Source: an uncultured marine group I thaumarchaeote (lineage in GTDB: Archaea; Thermoproteota; Nitrososphaeria; Nitrososphaerales; Nitrosopumilaceae). Taken from it: DNA of 38,860 bases. The position numbers were made by a program, and so were the translations under genes. Positions within the stretch are counted from its first letter, which is position 1; every line of letters begins with the position of its first letter. Shown here one piece after another: positions 32,401-38,860 of the stretch. The stretch covers positions 1-38,860 of the forward strand of contig CABXPS010000006.1 in assembly GCA_902514095.1 (NCBI GenBank), given 5' to 3'. The notes beneath the pieces are model-generated. The model ran no database searches. It was not told where the DNA came from and worked only from the letters and a program-made list of their open reading frames with translations.

Positions 32401-32859
32401 ATGAATAAATTTATCACAATTGGTGATGAAAAAGTAAGCATTACTGAAATAGAAAATGCAAAAAGTATTCCTGAGTTGCTACAATCTAGAGTTCAATATG
32501 CGATATTAGATCAACTAAATGACATGGTTGCTAGATCTGGAATGGGAAATCCTGACGAAGTAAAAAAATTGGTTCTGAGAGATATTGCATTTAGTAGAGG
32601 CGGGTATTCTTCTTCTTTTACTTTTCCTATGGCTAACCAAGCCGTAAATATGACTGAAGTTGATTTTACTAGTGAAAAAAGTATCTCTGAATTATTAACC
32701 TCTAGAGTTCAATATGCTATACTGGATCAACTTAATCATTTAATTTCACAATCTGAAAACCCTGATGGATCGTTGAAAAAAATAAAAGATTCTGTTATTT
32801 TAGATGTAACAAAAATTATTGATAATTTTACTCCATCTACAATTATTGATGATAATTAA
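32401..32859 (+). CDS. Protein with two internal repeat units of unknown function
   Basis: 152 residues built from two copies of one unit: SIPELLQSRVQYAILDQLND (about residues 22-41) and SISELLTSRVQYAILDQLNH (about 94-113), each followed by a helix with a (K/R)xxVxxD pattern. The DNA is also conserved, with 17 identical bases at 32485-32501 and 32701-32717, exactly 216 bases apart. A TATA-like tttatagat lies 26 bases before the ATG. Helical and soluble, possibly a self-pairing or scaffold protein. No family recognised. Confidence 0.75.
   Translation: MNKFITIGDEKVSITEIENAKSIPELLQSRVQYAILDQLNDMVARSGMGNPDEVKKLVLRDIAFSRGGYSSSFTFPMANQAVNMTEVDFTSEKSISELLTSRVQYAILDQLNHLISQSENPDGSLKKIKDSVILDVTKIIDNFTPSTIIDDN
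32485..32717 (+). repeat. In-frame direct repeat within the 32401 gene
   Basis: tctagagttcaatatgc occurs identically at 32485-32501 and 32701-32717 (216 bases, 72 codons apart), with further similarity on both sides. It marks a tandem duplication inside the gene. Confidence 0.8.
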
Positions 32860-32901
32860 TTTAATTTTAAAATAAATATTCTCTATTCCTTAGTTTGAAA
32901 T

Positions 32902-34674
32902 TTAATTTAATGATGATAACACTTTAACTTGTTGATTAACATAATCAAAACCTTCTTGCCAAAATTTGGGTGATCTAATATCAAATCCGTGTTCTGCTAA
33001 CAGTTTTTCTGGTTTTTTTGAACCTCCTGCTGCTAAGATGTCTATATATGATTTGACAAAATCATTTCCTTCTTTTTTATATCTCTGAAATAGAGATAAT
33101 GCTAACAAGTTTCCAAATGAATATGCATAGCAATAAAACGGCGTATGGTAAAAATGTGGAATACAACTCCATTCAATTGCAAAATCTTCTGAAAGATTCA
33201 CCGAATTTCCAAACTGTTCCTTCAAATTTTGTAAATATGTTTTTGAAATTTCATCTATTGTGGTCCCTTTGCCAATTTGTTCATGTGCCTCAACTTCAAA
33301 AATTGTAAAATATGATTGTCTTAGTATTGTTGCATACAAATCATCAATTTTTTCGGCTAACATAATCTTCTTTTGATCGTCTGATATTTTATCTGCCAAA
33401 TTATCATATAGTAATAACTCTGAAAATGTGGATGCTGTTTCAGCTAATGGTAGTGATGCATCTTGAACAAGAATTGATCTATTTTGTGCTGCTTGACTAT
33501 GTACTGCATGACCTAGTTCATGAGCTAAAGTAAAAACATCTCTTGATTTACCTGTAAAATTTACTAAAACATATGGTGTAATTTTTGGAGTCAGAGTACT
33601 GCAAAATGCCCCATCTCTTTTTCCTGGCCTAACTGATGAATCAATGTGATTTTCATTGAATATTTTTTTTGCAAATTCTTCTAGAGTATTACTGAATTTT
33701 CCAAGTGATTCAAAAACTAATTTCACAGATTGATTGTATGAATAATTTTTTTCTTTAATTTTTGATGCTGCTGGTGCATAAAGATCATATCTTTGTAATT
33801 TTTTCATATTTAGCATCTTTGCTTTTTGAAGGAAGAATTTTTGAAATACTGTTGAGTTTTTTCTACAAATTGAAAGTAATGATTCTATTGTTTTATCATC
33901 TATATCATTAGCAATATTCCTCATTGATATTGGACTTTTGTACCCTCTAAGACCTATCCCTTCATCTTTCCAATTGAGTACAATGTTTTGATAAATTTCT
34001 CCAATAACCCCTTTATTTTCTGTATATTTTGTTAGAATAGTTTTGTAAGCTGTTTCTCTAGTTTTTGGATTAGTACTTCTAACATAATTTGTTAGTTCTT
34101 CTCTTGTCATTATTTTTGTTTTATTACCTACCTTCATTTTGTATTCATACACATTAGTTATTTTGTCATACAATTTTACAAGTGCAGAAATACCAGTAAC
34201 ATCTAATGTGTTGATAATTTTTTCTTCTGATTCACTTAATGCATATTTTGCAAATAATCTTTTGTATGTTAGGTATTCTTTTAGCTCTCCAGTATCTTTC
34301 ATTAGTCGTTTTGCATTTTTATCATCTACTTGTGTCTTCCACCATAAATCAAAAAATAACATCTTGTTTGAAATTTCTGAGCCTAATTTTGACATTTGAG
34401 TCATTAACGATGTTGCTTCATCTGATTGAGTATCTGATGAATATGAGAGTGATGCGTATCCCCCAATTTTACTCATTTTATGTGAAATTTCTTCAACTTG
34501 TTGTAAAATTATTTTAAATTGTTTGGATGTGATTTTTGAGTTTAGTTTTGATTTGTTTTTTTCAAATTTCTTTGCTTGATTTTCTAAATCTTTAATTTGT
34601 TTTTGAAATGAAGGACTTTTTGGATTTTTTGCTAATTCTGATAAATTCCATTTACCTAATTCATATTCTGCCAT
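32902..34674 (-). CDS. pepF: M3-family oligoendopeptidase (PepF type)
   Basis: A cytoplasmic zinc peptidase that cuts oligopeptides. The catalytic HELGHAVH begins near residue 385, followed by the family's downstream Glu-bearing LAETASTFSELLLYD and the YCYAYSFGNLLALSLFQRY substrate-site block with its His/Tyr context (CIPHFYHTPFYCYAY). At 590 residues it has the usual oligoendopeptidase F length. It begins four bases after the stop of the soluble pyrophosphatase, so the two share a transcript. Confidence 0.94.
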   Translation of the reverse strand: MAEYELGKWNLSELAKNPKSPSFQKQIKDLENQAKKFEKNKSKLNSKITSKQFKIILQQVEEISHKMSKIGGYASLSYSSDTQSDEATSLMTQMSKLGSEISNKMLFFDLWWKTQVDDKNAKRLMKDTGELKEYLTYKRLFAKYALSESEEKIINTLDVTGISALVKLYDKITNVYEYKMKVGNKTKIMTREELTNYVRSTNPKTRETAYKTILTKYTENKGVIGEIYQNIVLNWKDEGIGLRGYKSPISMRNIANDIDDKTIESLLSICRKNSTVFQKFFLQKAKMLNMKKLQRYDLYAPAASKIKEKNYSYNQSVKLVFESLGKFSNTLEEFAKKIFNENHIDSSVRPGKRDGAFCSTLTPKITPYVLVNFTGKSRDVFTLAHELGHAVHSQAAQNRSILVQDASLPLAETASTFSELLLYDNLADKISDDQKKIMLAEKIDDLYATILRQSYFTIFEVEAHEQIGKGTTIDEISKTYLQNLKEQFGNSVNLSEDFAIEWSCIPHFYHTPFYCYAYSFGNLLALSLFQRYKKEGNDFVKSYIDILAAGGSKKPEKLLAEHGFDIRSPKFWQEGFDYVNQQVKVLSSLN

Positions 34675-34678
34675 TTTT

Positions 34679-35218
34679 CTAATATTTTTGTAAAGTGTCT
34701 TTGTATCTCTTAATTGATTCGATTATTACTTTTTTAGCCTCTCTTGCTGATTCCCATCCTATAATTTCTACTTTTTTCCCTTCTAATTCTTTGTACACTT
34801 GGAAAAAATGGGCAATTTCTGAACGATAATGATCCTCTATATTTTCAATATCTGCGGTATGTAAGTATCTTGGATCATTTGTTGAGACACAAATAATTTT
34901 GTCATCTGGTTCCCCATCATCTTCCATTTTTAGTAATCCAATTGGTCTTGATTCTATTAGAATGCCTGGATAGGTTGAATTTGTAACTAATACTAATGCA
35001 TCCAATGGATCACCATCTTCAGATAATGTTTGTGGGATCAATCCATAATCTCCTGGATAATGGAATGGTGAAAATAATACTCTGTCTAATTTTATCATGT
35101 TGTGTTTTTTATCGTATTCGTATTTGTTCATTGACCCTTTTGGAATTTCAACTATTACGTTGATTATTTCTGGAACATCATTTCCTGTTTCAATATCATG
35201 CCAAAAATTTTTACTCAT
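34679..35218 (-). CDS. ppa: Soluble inorganic pyrophosphatase (family I)
   Basis: Hydrolyses cytoplasmic pyrophosphate to phosphate, pulling biosynthetic reactions forward. The 179 residues show VIVEIPKGSMNKYEYD, the active-site YPGDYGLIPQTLSEDGDPLDALVL (the D-x-D-P-x-D metal site) and IENIEDHYRSEIAHFFQVYKELEGKKV. A TATA-like attatatac lies about 30 bases before the ATG. First gene of a ppa-pepF pair. The window therefore encodes both a soluble and a membrane-bound pyrophosphatase. Confidence 0.96.
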   Translation of the reverse strand: MSKNFWHDIETGNDVPEIINVIVEIPKGSMNKYEYDKKHNMIKLDRVLFSPFHYPGDYGLIPQTLSEDGDPLDALVLVTNSTYPGILIESRPIGLLKMEDDGEPDDKIICVSTNDPRYLHTADIENIEDHYRSEIAHFFQVYKELEGKKVEIIGWESAREAKKVIIESIKRYKDTLQKY

Positions 35219-35315
35219 TTTCTAGCTGTTTTGATTTCTACTTAGTATATAATTTCTATGGAATGTTTAAAAAAATTCTAATATTTTACTAATAATTTAC
35301 TATTTTTATCTGATT

Positions 35316-35744
35316 TTATACAGTAAGATTGGTGTTTGGAATTACTTTGAATATTTTTACCATGTATTCTCCATGAAATACGTCTATAAATTCACCTGTG
35401 TTATGATCTAGATTTCTAACTCTGAATTTGTATTCATAAGATCCATCTCCTTTAGTATCTATTTGTGCTATGTGTACTGGTTCATCTCCTTTGTAAAATT
35501 GAATAATTACTGGGTATCTCTCAGCAACATCTGATGCTGCTCCGTATACTGTTCCCCATGGCAATGTGTTATTTTCTGGTACCGCGAGAGTAGTAATTGT
35601 AGTTTCTAAACTAAATTTTTCATTTATTGCTTTAACACTAATGTCATTATGATTTGTTTCTGCTACTGCAGTATTTGGAATCATCATTATCCCTGATATT
35701 GCTATAATTGATGTTATTGCTAATAAACTCATTTTTGTATTCAT
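35316..35744 (-). CDS. Small secreted beta-rich protein
   Basis: 142 residues with a typical signal peptide (MNTKMSLLAITSIIAISGIM, cleavage likely after TAVA) and a mature domain with alternating strands (YPVIIQFYKGDEPVHIAQI, GSYEYKFRVRNLD, GEYMVKIFKVI), consistent with an extracellular beta-sandwich. Similar small secreted domains are common in Nitrosopumilales surface proteins, by inference. A TATA-like ctttaaataa sits about 29 bases before the ATG. No catalytic motif. Confidence 0.75.
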   Translation of the reverse strand: MNTKMSLLAITSIIAISGIMMIPNTAVAETNHNDISVKAINEKFSLETTITTLAVPENNTLPWGTVYGAASDVAERYPVIIQFYKGDEPVHIAQIDTKGDGSYEYKFRVRNLDHNTGEFIDVFHGEYMVKIFKVIPNTNLTV

Positions 35745-35768
35745 ATCAAATTATATGCTTTCAAAGTT

Positions 35769-35778
35769 CTTTAAATAA
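35769..35778 (-). promoter_or_regulatory. TATA-like box for the small secreted protein
   Basis: The minus strand reads ttatttaaag, centred about 29 bases before the ATG at 35744, fitting a leaderless transcript. Confidence 0.45.
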
Positions 35779-35809
35779 TTTATTATTCTTTCATACTAGT
35801 TTTTTCTTG

Positions 35810-36475
35810 TTATTCTAAAATGTCATAATATTGATTTAATCTTTTAGTCAGTAAATCTTTGTAATCTTCAGTATTTTTTACAAATTCCATTCTTGAATTT
35901 TTTTCACTACTTACTAGGATGACAACTTGTTTGACTTCAATTCCTGCTAATTCCTTAAACATTTGTGCATATGCTGTACCTTGAATAAAATGATCCGTCA
36001 TCCATTCTTCTCTTTGATTGCTTCTTTTTGTTTTGTAATCTATGATTGATAATTCTCCATCATAATTTGCTATACAATCTGATGTTCCTGCTAATTTCAT
36101 TTCATTACTATACAGTCGTAATTCTGTACCATGAACATCATTGATTTTTTGTAAAAATGGAATTAGATTATTAAAATGTGCTACTGAGAGTAATCTAACT
36201 TCGTCTGTTTGTCTTACTTCATTAATATGATTTTCAATTAATTTGTGAGTTTCTGTGCCTATGGTTGCTGCTTCTTGAGTAATATAGTCTGCAGCAATTT
36301 CTTGTTCCTTCCAATTTTGTAAACTTTCTTTTTTTTCATTGGCCATTGTTTCATGTAATATTGTTGTAATTGATGGATAAATTTCTCCAGTTGGTGTTTG
36401 GTAAAAATGTGCATTATCTTTTTCAATTAATTCAGACTGTTTGAAATTAATTGGAATATGATTGTATAGTGACAC
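35810..36475 (-). CDS. PD-(D/E)XK nuclease, Cas4/MGME1-like
   Basis: 221 residues of the PD-(D/E)XK superfamily. Motif elements in order: AATIGTETHKLIENH (a likely metal-site His/Glu helix), MKLAGTSDCIANYDGELSIIDYKTKR (catalytic D and DxK), and the QGTAYAQMF helix typical of RecB-like and MGME1/Cas4 exonucleases. There is no helicase domain and no Cas neighbour. The start is GTG 36475. A role in single-strand processing during repair is inferred from the family. It is adjacent to tRNA-Val on the same strand. Confidence 0.82.
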   Translation of the reverse strand: MSLYNHIPINFKQSELIEKDNAHFYQTPTGEIYPSITTILHETMANEKKESLQNWKEQEIAADYITQEAATIGTETHKLIENHINEVRQTDEVRLLSVAHFNNLIPFLQKINDVHGTELRLYSNEMKLAGTSDCIANYDGELSIIDYKTKRSNQREEWMTDHFIQGTAYAQMFKELAGIEVKQVVILVSSEKNSRMEFVKNTEDYKDLLTKRLNQYYDILE

Positions 36476-36561
36476 TTTTTTTGATAATTAATCATGTCAT
36501 ATAGTTATTTTGAATTTAATTTTTTAGAAATATTTGATCTATTACATAGAATAATGATAAG

Positions 36562-36655
36562 TGGACCGGATGGGATTTGAACCCACGACCTTTGCGGGAA
36601 TTTCTTCCTTACGCAGTGTGAGTGCGTCATCCAAACCAAACTAGACGACCAGTCC
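36562..36655 (-). tRNA. tRNA-Val (anticodon CAC) with a 19-base non-canonical intron
   Basis: The minus strand gives a 75-base mature tRNA: acceptor GGACTGG/CCGGTCC, D arm GTCT...GGAT, anticodon stem ACGCA/TGCGT with loop CTCACAC (CAC = Val), T arm GTGGG/CCCAT and discriminator A; no CCA is encoded. Between the anticodon stem and the variable loop lies a 19-base insertion (36591-36609), leaving exons 36610-36655 and 36562-36590. TGCG/CGCA flanked by 3-base bulges (TAA, AAG) forms a bulge-helix-bulge; cutting after the second base of each bulge joins to a normal AGGTC variable loop. Confidence 0.92.
36591..36609 (-). other. tRNA-Val intron (bulge-helix-bulge)
   Basis: The minus strand reads AGGAAGAAATTCCCGCAAA. 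It has its own GGAA-GAAA-TTCC hairpin. Removal restores a canonical 5-base variable loop. The position, at the junction of the anticodon stem and variable loop rather than next to the anticodon, is non-canonical; such sites are known in Crenarchaeota and Thaumarchaeota. Confidence 0.85.
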
Positions 36656-36785
36656 AAATTATTTATGAAAATACATGGTTTTCTATCTTTAGTTTTTTGA
36701 TATTTTGTTATTACCTAACCTTTTTGTATCAATTATCAAAACATAACTCATATCTTTAAAAGAATTTGATACACTAATTGATCGA

Positions 36786-36998
36786 ATGATTTTGGCATTT
36801 GATTCTGCTAATAATCTTGGTCAATATATTGCTGCAGGAAAAATTTTGTTTCAAATGAATGAAGAATTACCTGATGATTTACAATTATCTCTTGAAGAAA
36901 TAGATGATCCTTCTAATGCAAAATCTTTTATTATAAATAATGAATCTGCTTTAAAATATGCAATTCGAGAATATCGTGAAAGATTAATGCTTTCTTAA
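36786..36998 (+). CDS. Small acidic protein, 70 residues
   Basis: Begins MILAFDSANNLGQYIAAGKI and ends with a basic helix (ALKYAIREYRERLMLS). Predicted helical and soluble, with no motif I recognise. A TATA-like tctttaaaag lies about 29 bases before the ATG. It is convergent with the L40e gene, ending two bases from its stop. Confidence 0.65.
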   Translation: MILAFDSANNLGQYIAAGKILFQMNEELPDDLQLSLEEIDDPSNAKSFIINNESALKYAIREYRERLMLS

Positions 36999-37000
36999 TT

Positions 37001-37168
37001 CTATTTCTTTACGCCGAGATTTCTATTTTTTAATCTCAAGTATGGGTTTCTACATTTTCTACATCTTGTTGCCCCAACATCGTTTCTACAACCACATTTG
37101 AAGCAGATTCTCATGACTAATCGTGCTTGTTGTGCAATTCGTTTCTTCTCAGGGTCTGTAATTGGCAT
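37001..37168 (-). CDS. rpl40e: Ribosomal protein L40e
   Basis: 55 residues matching the small zinc-ribbon large-subunit protein L40e: ICFKCGCRNDVGATRCRKCRNPYLRLKNR carries the CxxC/CxxC zinc site (CFKCG, CRKC), with a basic C-terminus. The family is fused to ubiquitin in eukaryotes but free-standing in archaea, as here. The ATG at 37168 is preceded by a GGAG-like sequence and a TATA-like gaataaaagg about 29 bases upstream. Located 36 bases after the sucD stop on the same strand. Confidence 0.95.
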   Translation of the reverse strand: MPITDPEKKRIAQQARLVMRICFKCGCRNDVGATRCRKCRNPYLRLKNRNLGVKK

Positions 37169-37204
37169 TTAATTCTCTCCTCAATCTCTTCCTTTTATTC
37201 TAAT

Positions 37205-38116
37205 CTATTTTTCCATTTTCCCTGCTAACAAAACTGGAACTTCAGCTGGTCTTTTTGCTACTGGGATGTTTGCTTTGTTAAACATGGAGACTTTTGATTC
37301 TGCAGATCCGTAAGTCCCCATTACAATTGCACCTGCATGCCCCATTCGTTTTTCTTTTGGTGCTGCTCTTCCTGCAATGTATGCAACAGCTGGCTTGTTA
37401 AATCCTGAATCAATTATTTGTTGAGCTAACATTTCTTCAGAATCCCCTCCAATTTCCCCTACAATCACTAATCCTTCTAGATCTGAAATATCTTTTACCA
37501 TTTCAAATGCATCAATTAATCTGGTGCCGTTTACTGGATCTCCACCAATTCCAATTGTAATTGATTGTCCAAATCCTGCATTAGTTAATGCATCTGAAAT
37601 TTCATAAAGTAATGTTCCACTTTTTGATAACACTGCAATTTTACCTGCTTTGAAAGGCATTGGTGGCATAATTCCAATTTTAATTAATTCCGGAATCATT
37701 ATTCCTGGAGTGTTAGGTCCAATGATTACTGCGCCTTTTTGTTTTGCTAAATCTAATGCTTCCATTGTATCTCTAATTGGTACATGTTCTGGAATTGCAA
37801 CTAGTAATTTAATTCCTGAATTTAATGCATCTTTTGCTGCTGCTAAGAAGAATTTTGCTGGTACAAAAATAATTGAAATTTTTGCATTTGTTACGTTAAC
37901 TGCTTCTTGCATTGAGTTGTATATTGGAATTGTTTCTTCAAATTTTTGTCCTCCTTTGCCTGGTGTTACCCCTGCAACTACATTAGTTCCATATGCTATC
38001 ATTTGTTTTGCATGTAGTGAACCATATGAGCCTGTAATTCCTTGAACAATCACTCCTTTTTTTTCATAATCTGAATCTTCTGGGTTTCCTTTTAGTAATT
38101 CAAAAATATTTGTCAT
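37205..38116 (-). CDS. sucD: Succinyl-CoA ligase (ADP/GDP-forming), alpha subunit
   Basis: Catalyses reversible succinyl-CoA formation with substrate-level phosphorylation. The 303 residues show the CoA-binding region (VQGITGSYGSLHAKQM, VTPGKGGQKFEETIP), GPNTPGI, and the phosphohistidine site RMGHAGAIVMG (His near 260). The ATG overlaps the sucC stop by four bases, so alpha and beta are translationally coupled. In a carbon-fixing thaumarchaeon this enzyme would serve the TCA-type reactions linked to the hydroxypropionate/hydroxybutyrate pathway, which is inferred. Confidence 0.96.
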   Translation of the reverse strand: MTNIFELLKGNPEDSDYEKKGVIVQGITGSYGSLHAKQMIAYGTNVVAGVTPGKGGQKFEETIPIYNSMQEAVNVTNAKISIIFVPAKFFLAAAKDALNSGIKLLVAIPEHVPIRDTMEALDLAKQKGAVIIGPNTPGIMIPELIKIGIMPPMPFKAGKIAVLSKSGTLLYEISDALTNAGFGQSITIGIGGDPVNGTRLIDAFEMVKDISDLEGLVIVGEIGGDSEEMLAQQIIDSGFNKPAVAYIAGRAAPKEKRMGHAGAIVMGTYGSAESKVSMFNKANIPVAKRPAEVPVLLAGKMEK

Positions 38117-38860
38117 TTTTTTATCCCCATAACGGCTGCATTAATTGCTTCTTCAACTGAATCAAATATGTTGGTTCTAGAACCTTGTAGCATTTCTTTT
38201 GCTTTTTTAGATTCTGTACCTTTTAATCTTGAAAATACTGGTAAGTCGATTAAATTATTTTCATATGCTTTGAGAAATGCTTCTGCTACCACTGTAGTTT
38301 TTACAATTCCTCCATAAAGATTTACTAGAATTCCTTTCACTCTATCTAATTTACTAATCAAAGTTAATGCTTCATAAACAGATTCTGTAGTTGCACCGCC
38401 ACCGACATCTAGAAAACATGCAGGTTTTCCTCCATTATCTGATAACATATCTAGTGTTGACATTACAAGTCCTGCACCGTTACCTACAACAGCTATGTCT
38501 CCATCTAATTCCACTAATGAGAATCCACTTTTTTCTGCTTGTTCTTCTATCTCTGTTTTTTCTTGATATTTTTGTAATTCATCATGTCTGAAATTTGCAT
38601 TATCATCTGTTACAAATTTACCATCCAAAGCCATCACTGTATCATCTTGCATAATTGCAAGTGGATTAATTTCTACTAATTCAGCTTCTTTTTCAATTGT
38701 TAATTTTGATAATTTTTTTAGTGTATCTGCAACTCCTTGAGCTGTAATTCCTTCTAATCCCATTTCTTTTGCAACTTCATTTGCAACTTCATCTGAGATA
38801 TCTCCTAATCCTATTTCTTTGATAATTTGATTTTTAACTGACTCAATTTCAACTCCTCCT
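38113..38860 (-). CDS. sucC: Succinyl-CoA ligase, beta subunit, N-terminus cut by window edge
   Basis: The C-terminal 248 codons are visible and read through the right edge, so the ATP-grasp N-terminal part lies outside. Visible landmarks are GGVEIESV at the edge, AELVEINPLAIMQDDTVMALDGKFVTDDNA, the FLDVGGGATTESVYEAL phosphate-binding loop and GILVNLYGGIVKTTVVAEAF. An internal ATG at 38763 is not the start. Encoded directly upstream of sucD with a four-base overlap. Confidence 0.96.
   Translation of the reverse strand, partial: GGVEIESVKNQIIKEIGLGDISDEVANEVAKEMGLEGITAQGVADTLKKLSKLTIEKEAELVEINPLAIMQDDTVMALDGKFVTDDNANFRHDELQKYQEKTEIEEQAEKSGFSLVELDGDIAVVGNGAGLVMSTLDMLSDNGGKPACFLDVGGGATTESVYEALTLISKLDRVKGILVNLYGGIVKTTVVAEAFLKAYENNLIDLPVFSRLKGTESKKAKEMLQGSRTNIFDSVEEAINAAVMGIKK

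Noticed and set aside
36591-36609. Long variable arm making this a class II tRNA
   Set aside because: The anticodon CAC is Val, which has a short variable loop; the extra bases form a bulge-helix-bulge and leave a normal loop when removed.
1-38860. CRISPR arrays, insertion sequences, integrases, toxin-antitoxin or defence genes
   Set aside because: No spaced direct-repeat array, transposase motif, integrase motif or known defence gene was found on either strand; the only tandem repeats are inside coding regions.

Overview
The window looks like chromosome of an ammonia-oxidising thaumarchaeon (Nitrososphaerota), most likely Nitrosopumilales. The evidence is low G+C; an archaeal information-processing set (Rpo7, Spt4, aEF-1beta, L40e, archaeal-type TruD and Pth2, Cdc48); a geranylgeranyl reductase; pyruvoyl arginine decarboxylase; a membrane protein with two blue-copper domains; many small zinc-ribbon proteins; and TATA boxes about 25-30 bases before start codons, which implies mostly leaderless mRNAs. 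I saw no insertion sequence, integrase, prophage or CRISPR array. Genus-level placement is inference from gene content.

Layout. 1-1606 (minus): nadC (cut by the window edge), spt4 and rpo7. 1729-5968 (plus): Mrp-type Fe-S carrier ATPase, GTP-dependent dephospho-CoA kinase, a probable C/D box sRNA, a SprT/YgjP-like metallopeptidase and a K+-independent membrane pyrophosphatase. 5969-6267 has no protein gene but holds a strongly structured RNA candidate. 6301-9321: small zinc protein, DUF2024 protein, JAMM peptidase, double-cupredoxin membrane protein and, divergently, heme O synthase. 9331-12297 (minus): a compact run of zinc ribbon, aEF-1beta, Cdc48 and a winged-helix-like protein. 12327-16751: geranylgeranyl reductase, Pth2, a secreted Vgb-like propeller and TruD. 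16758-26998: mostly small lineage-specific proteins, with an alcohol dehydrogenase, a YyaL/DUF255 protein, a decayed 2-oxoglutarate oxygenase and an Lrp-type RAM-domain protein. 27050-29406 (minus): DEAD-box helicase with an RGG tail and a structured leader, DsbA-like oxidoreductase, tRNA-Thr. 29522-32859: arginine decarboxylase, membrane and secreted proteins, a second RNA candidate and an internally duplicated protein. 32902-38860 (mostly minus): M3 peptidase, soluble pyrophosphatase, secreted protein, PD-(D/E)XK nuclease, intron-containing tRNA-Val, L40e and succinyl-CoA ligase sucD/sucC (sucC cut by the edge).

How the parts connect. Energy and redox: double-cupredoxin protein plus CtaB (heme-copper oxidase support), a proton-pumping and a soluble pyrophosphatase, succinyl-CoA ligase. 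Cofactors: NadC, dephospho-CoA kinase, Mrp. Protein quality control: Cdc48 with a C-terminal HbYX-type tripeptide, JAMM peptidase, M3 peptidase, DsbA.

The strongest unexplained signals are the approximately 150-base RNA at 6082-6235 (a three-way junction with a possible pseudoknot, its own promoter and an oligo-T end), the hairpin RNA near 32269-32373, the mutually exclusive hairpins in the helicase leader, and the non-canonical 19-base intron in tRNA-Val.
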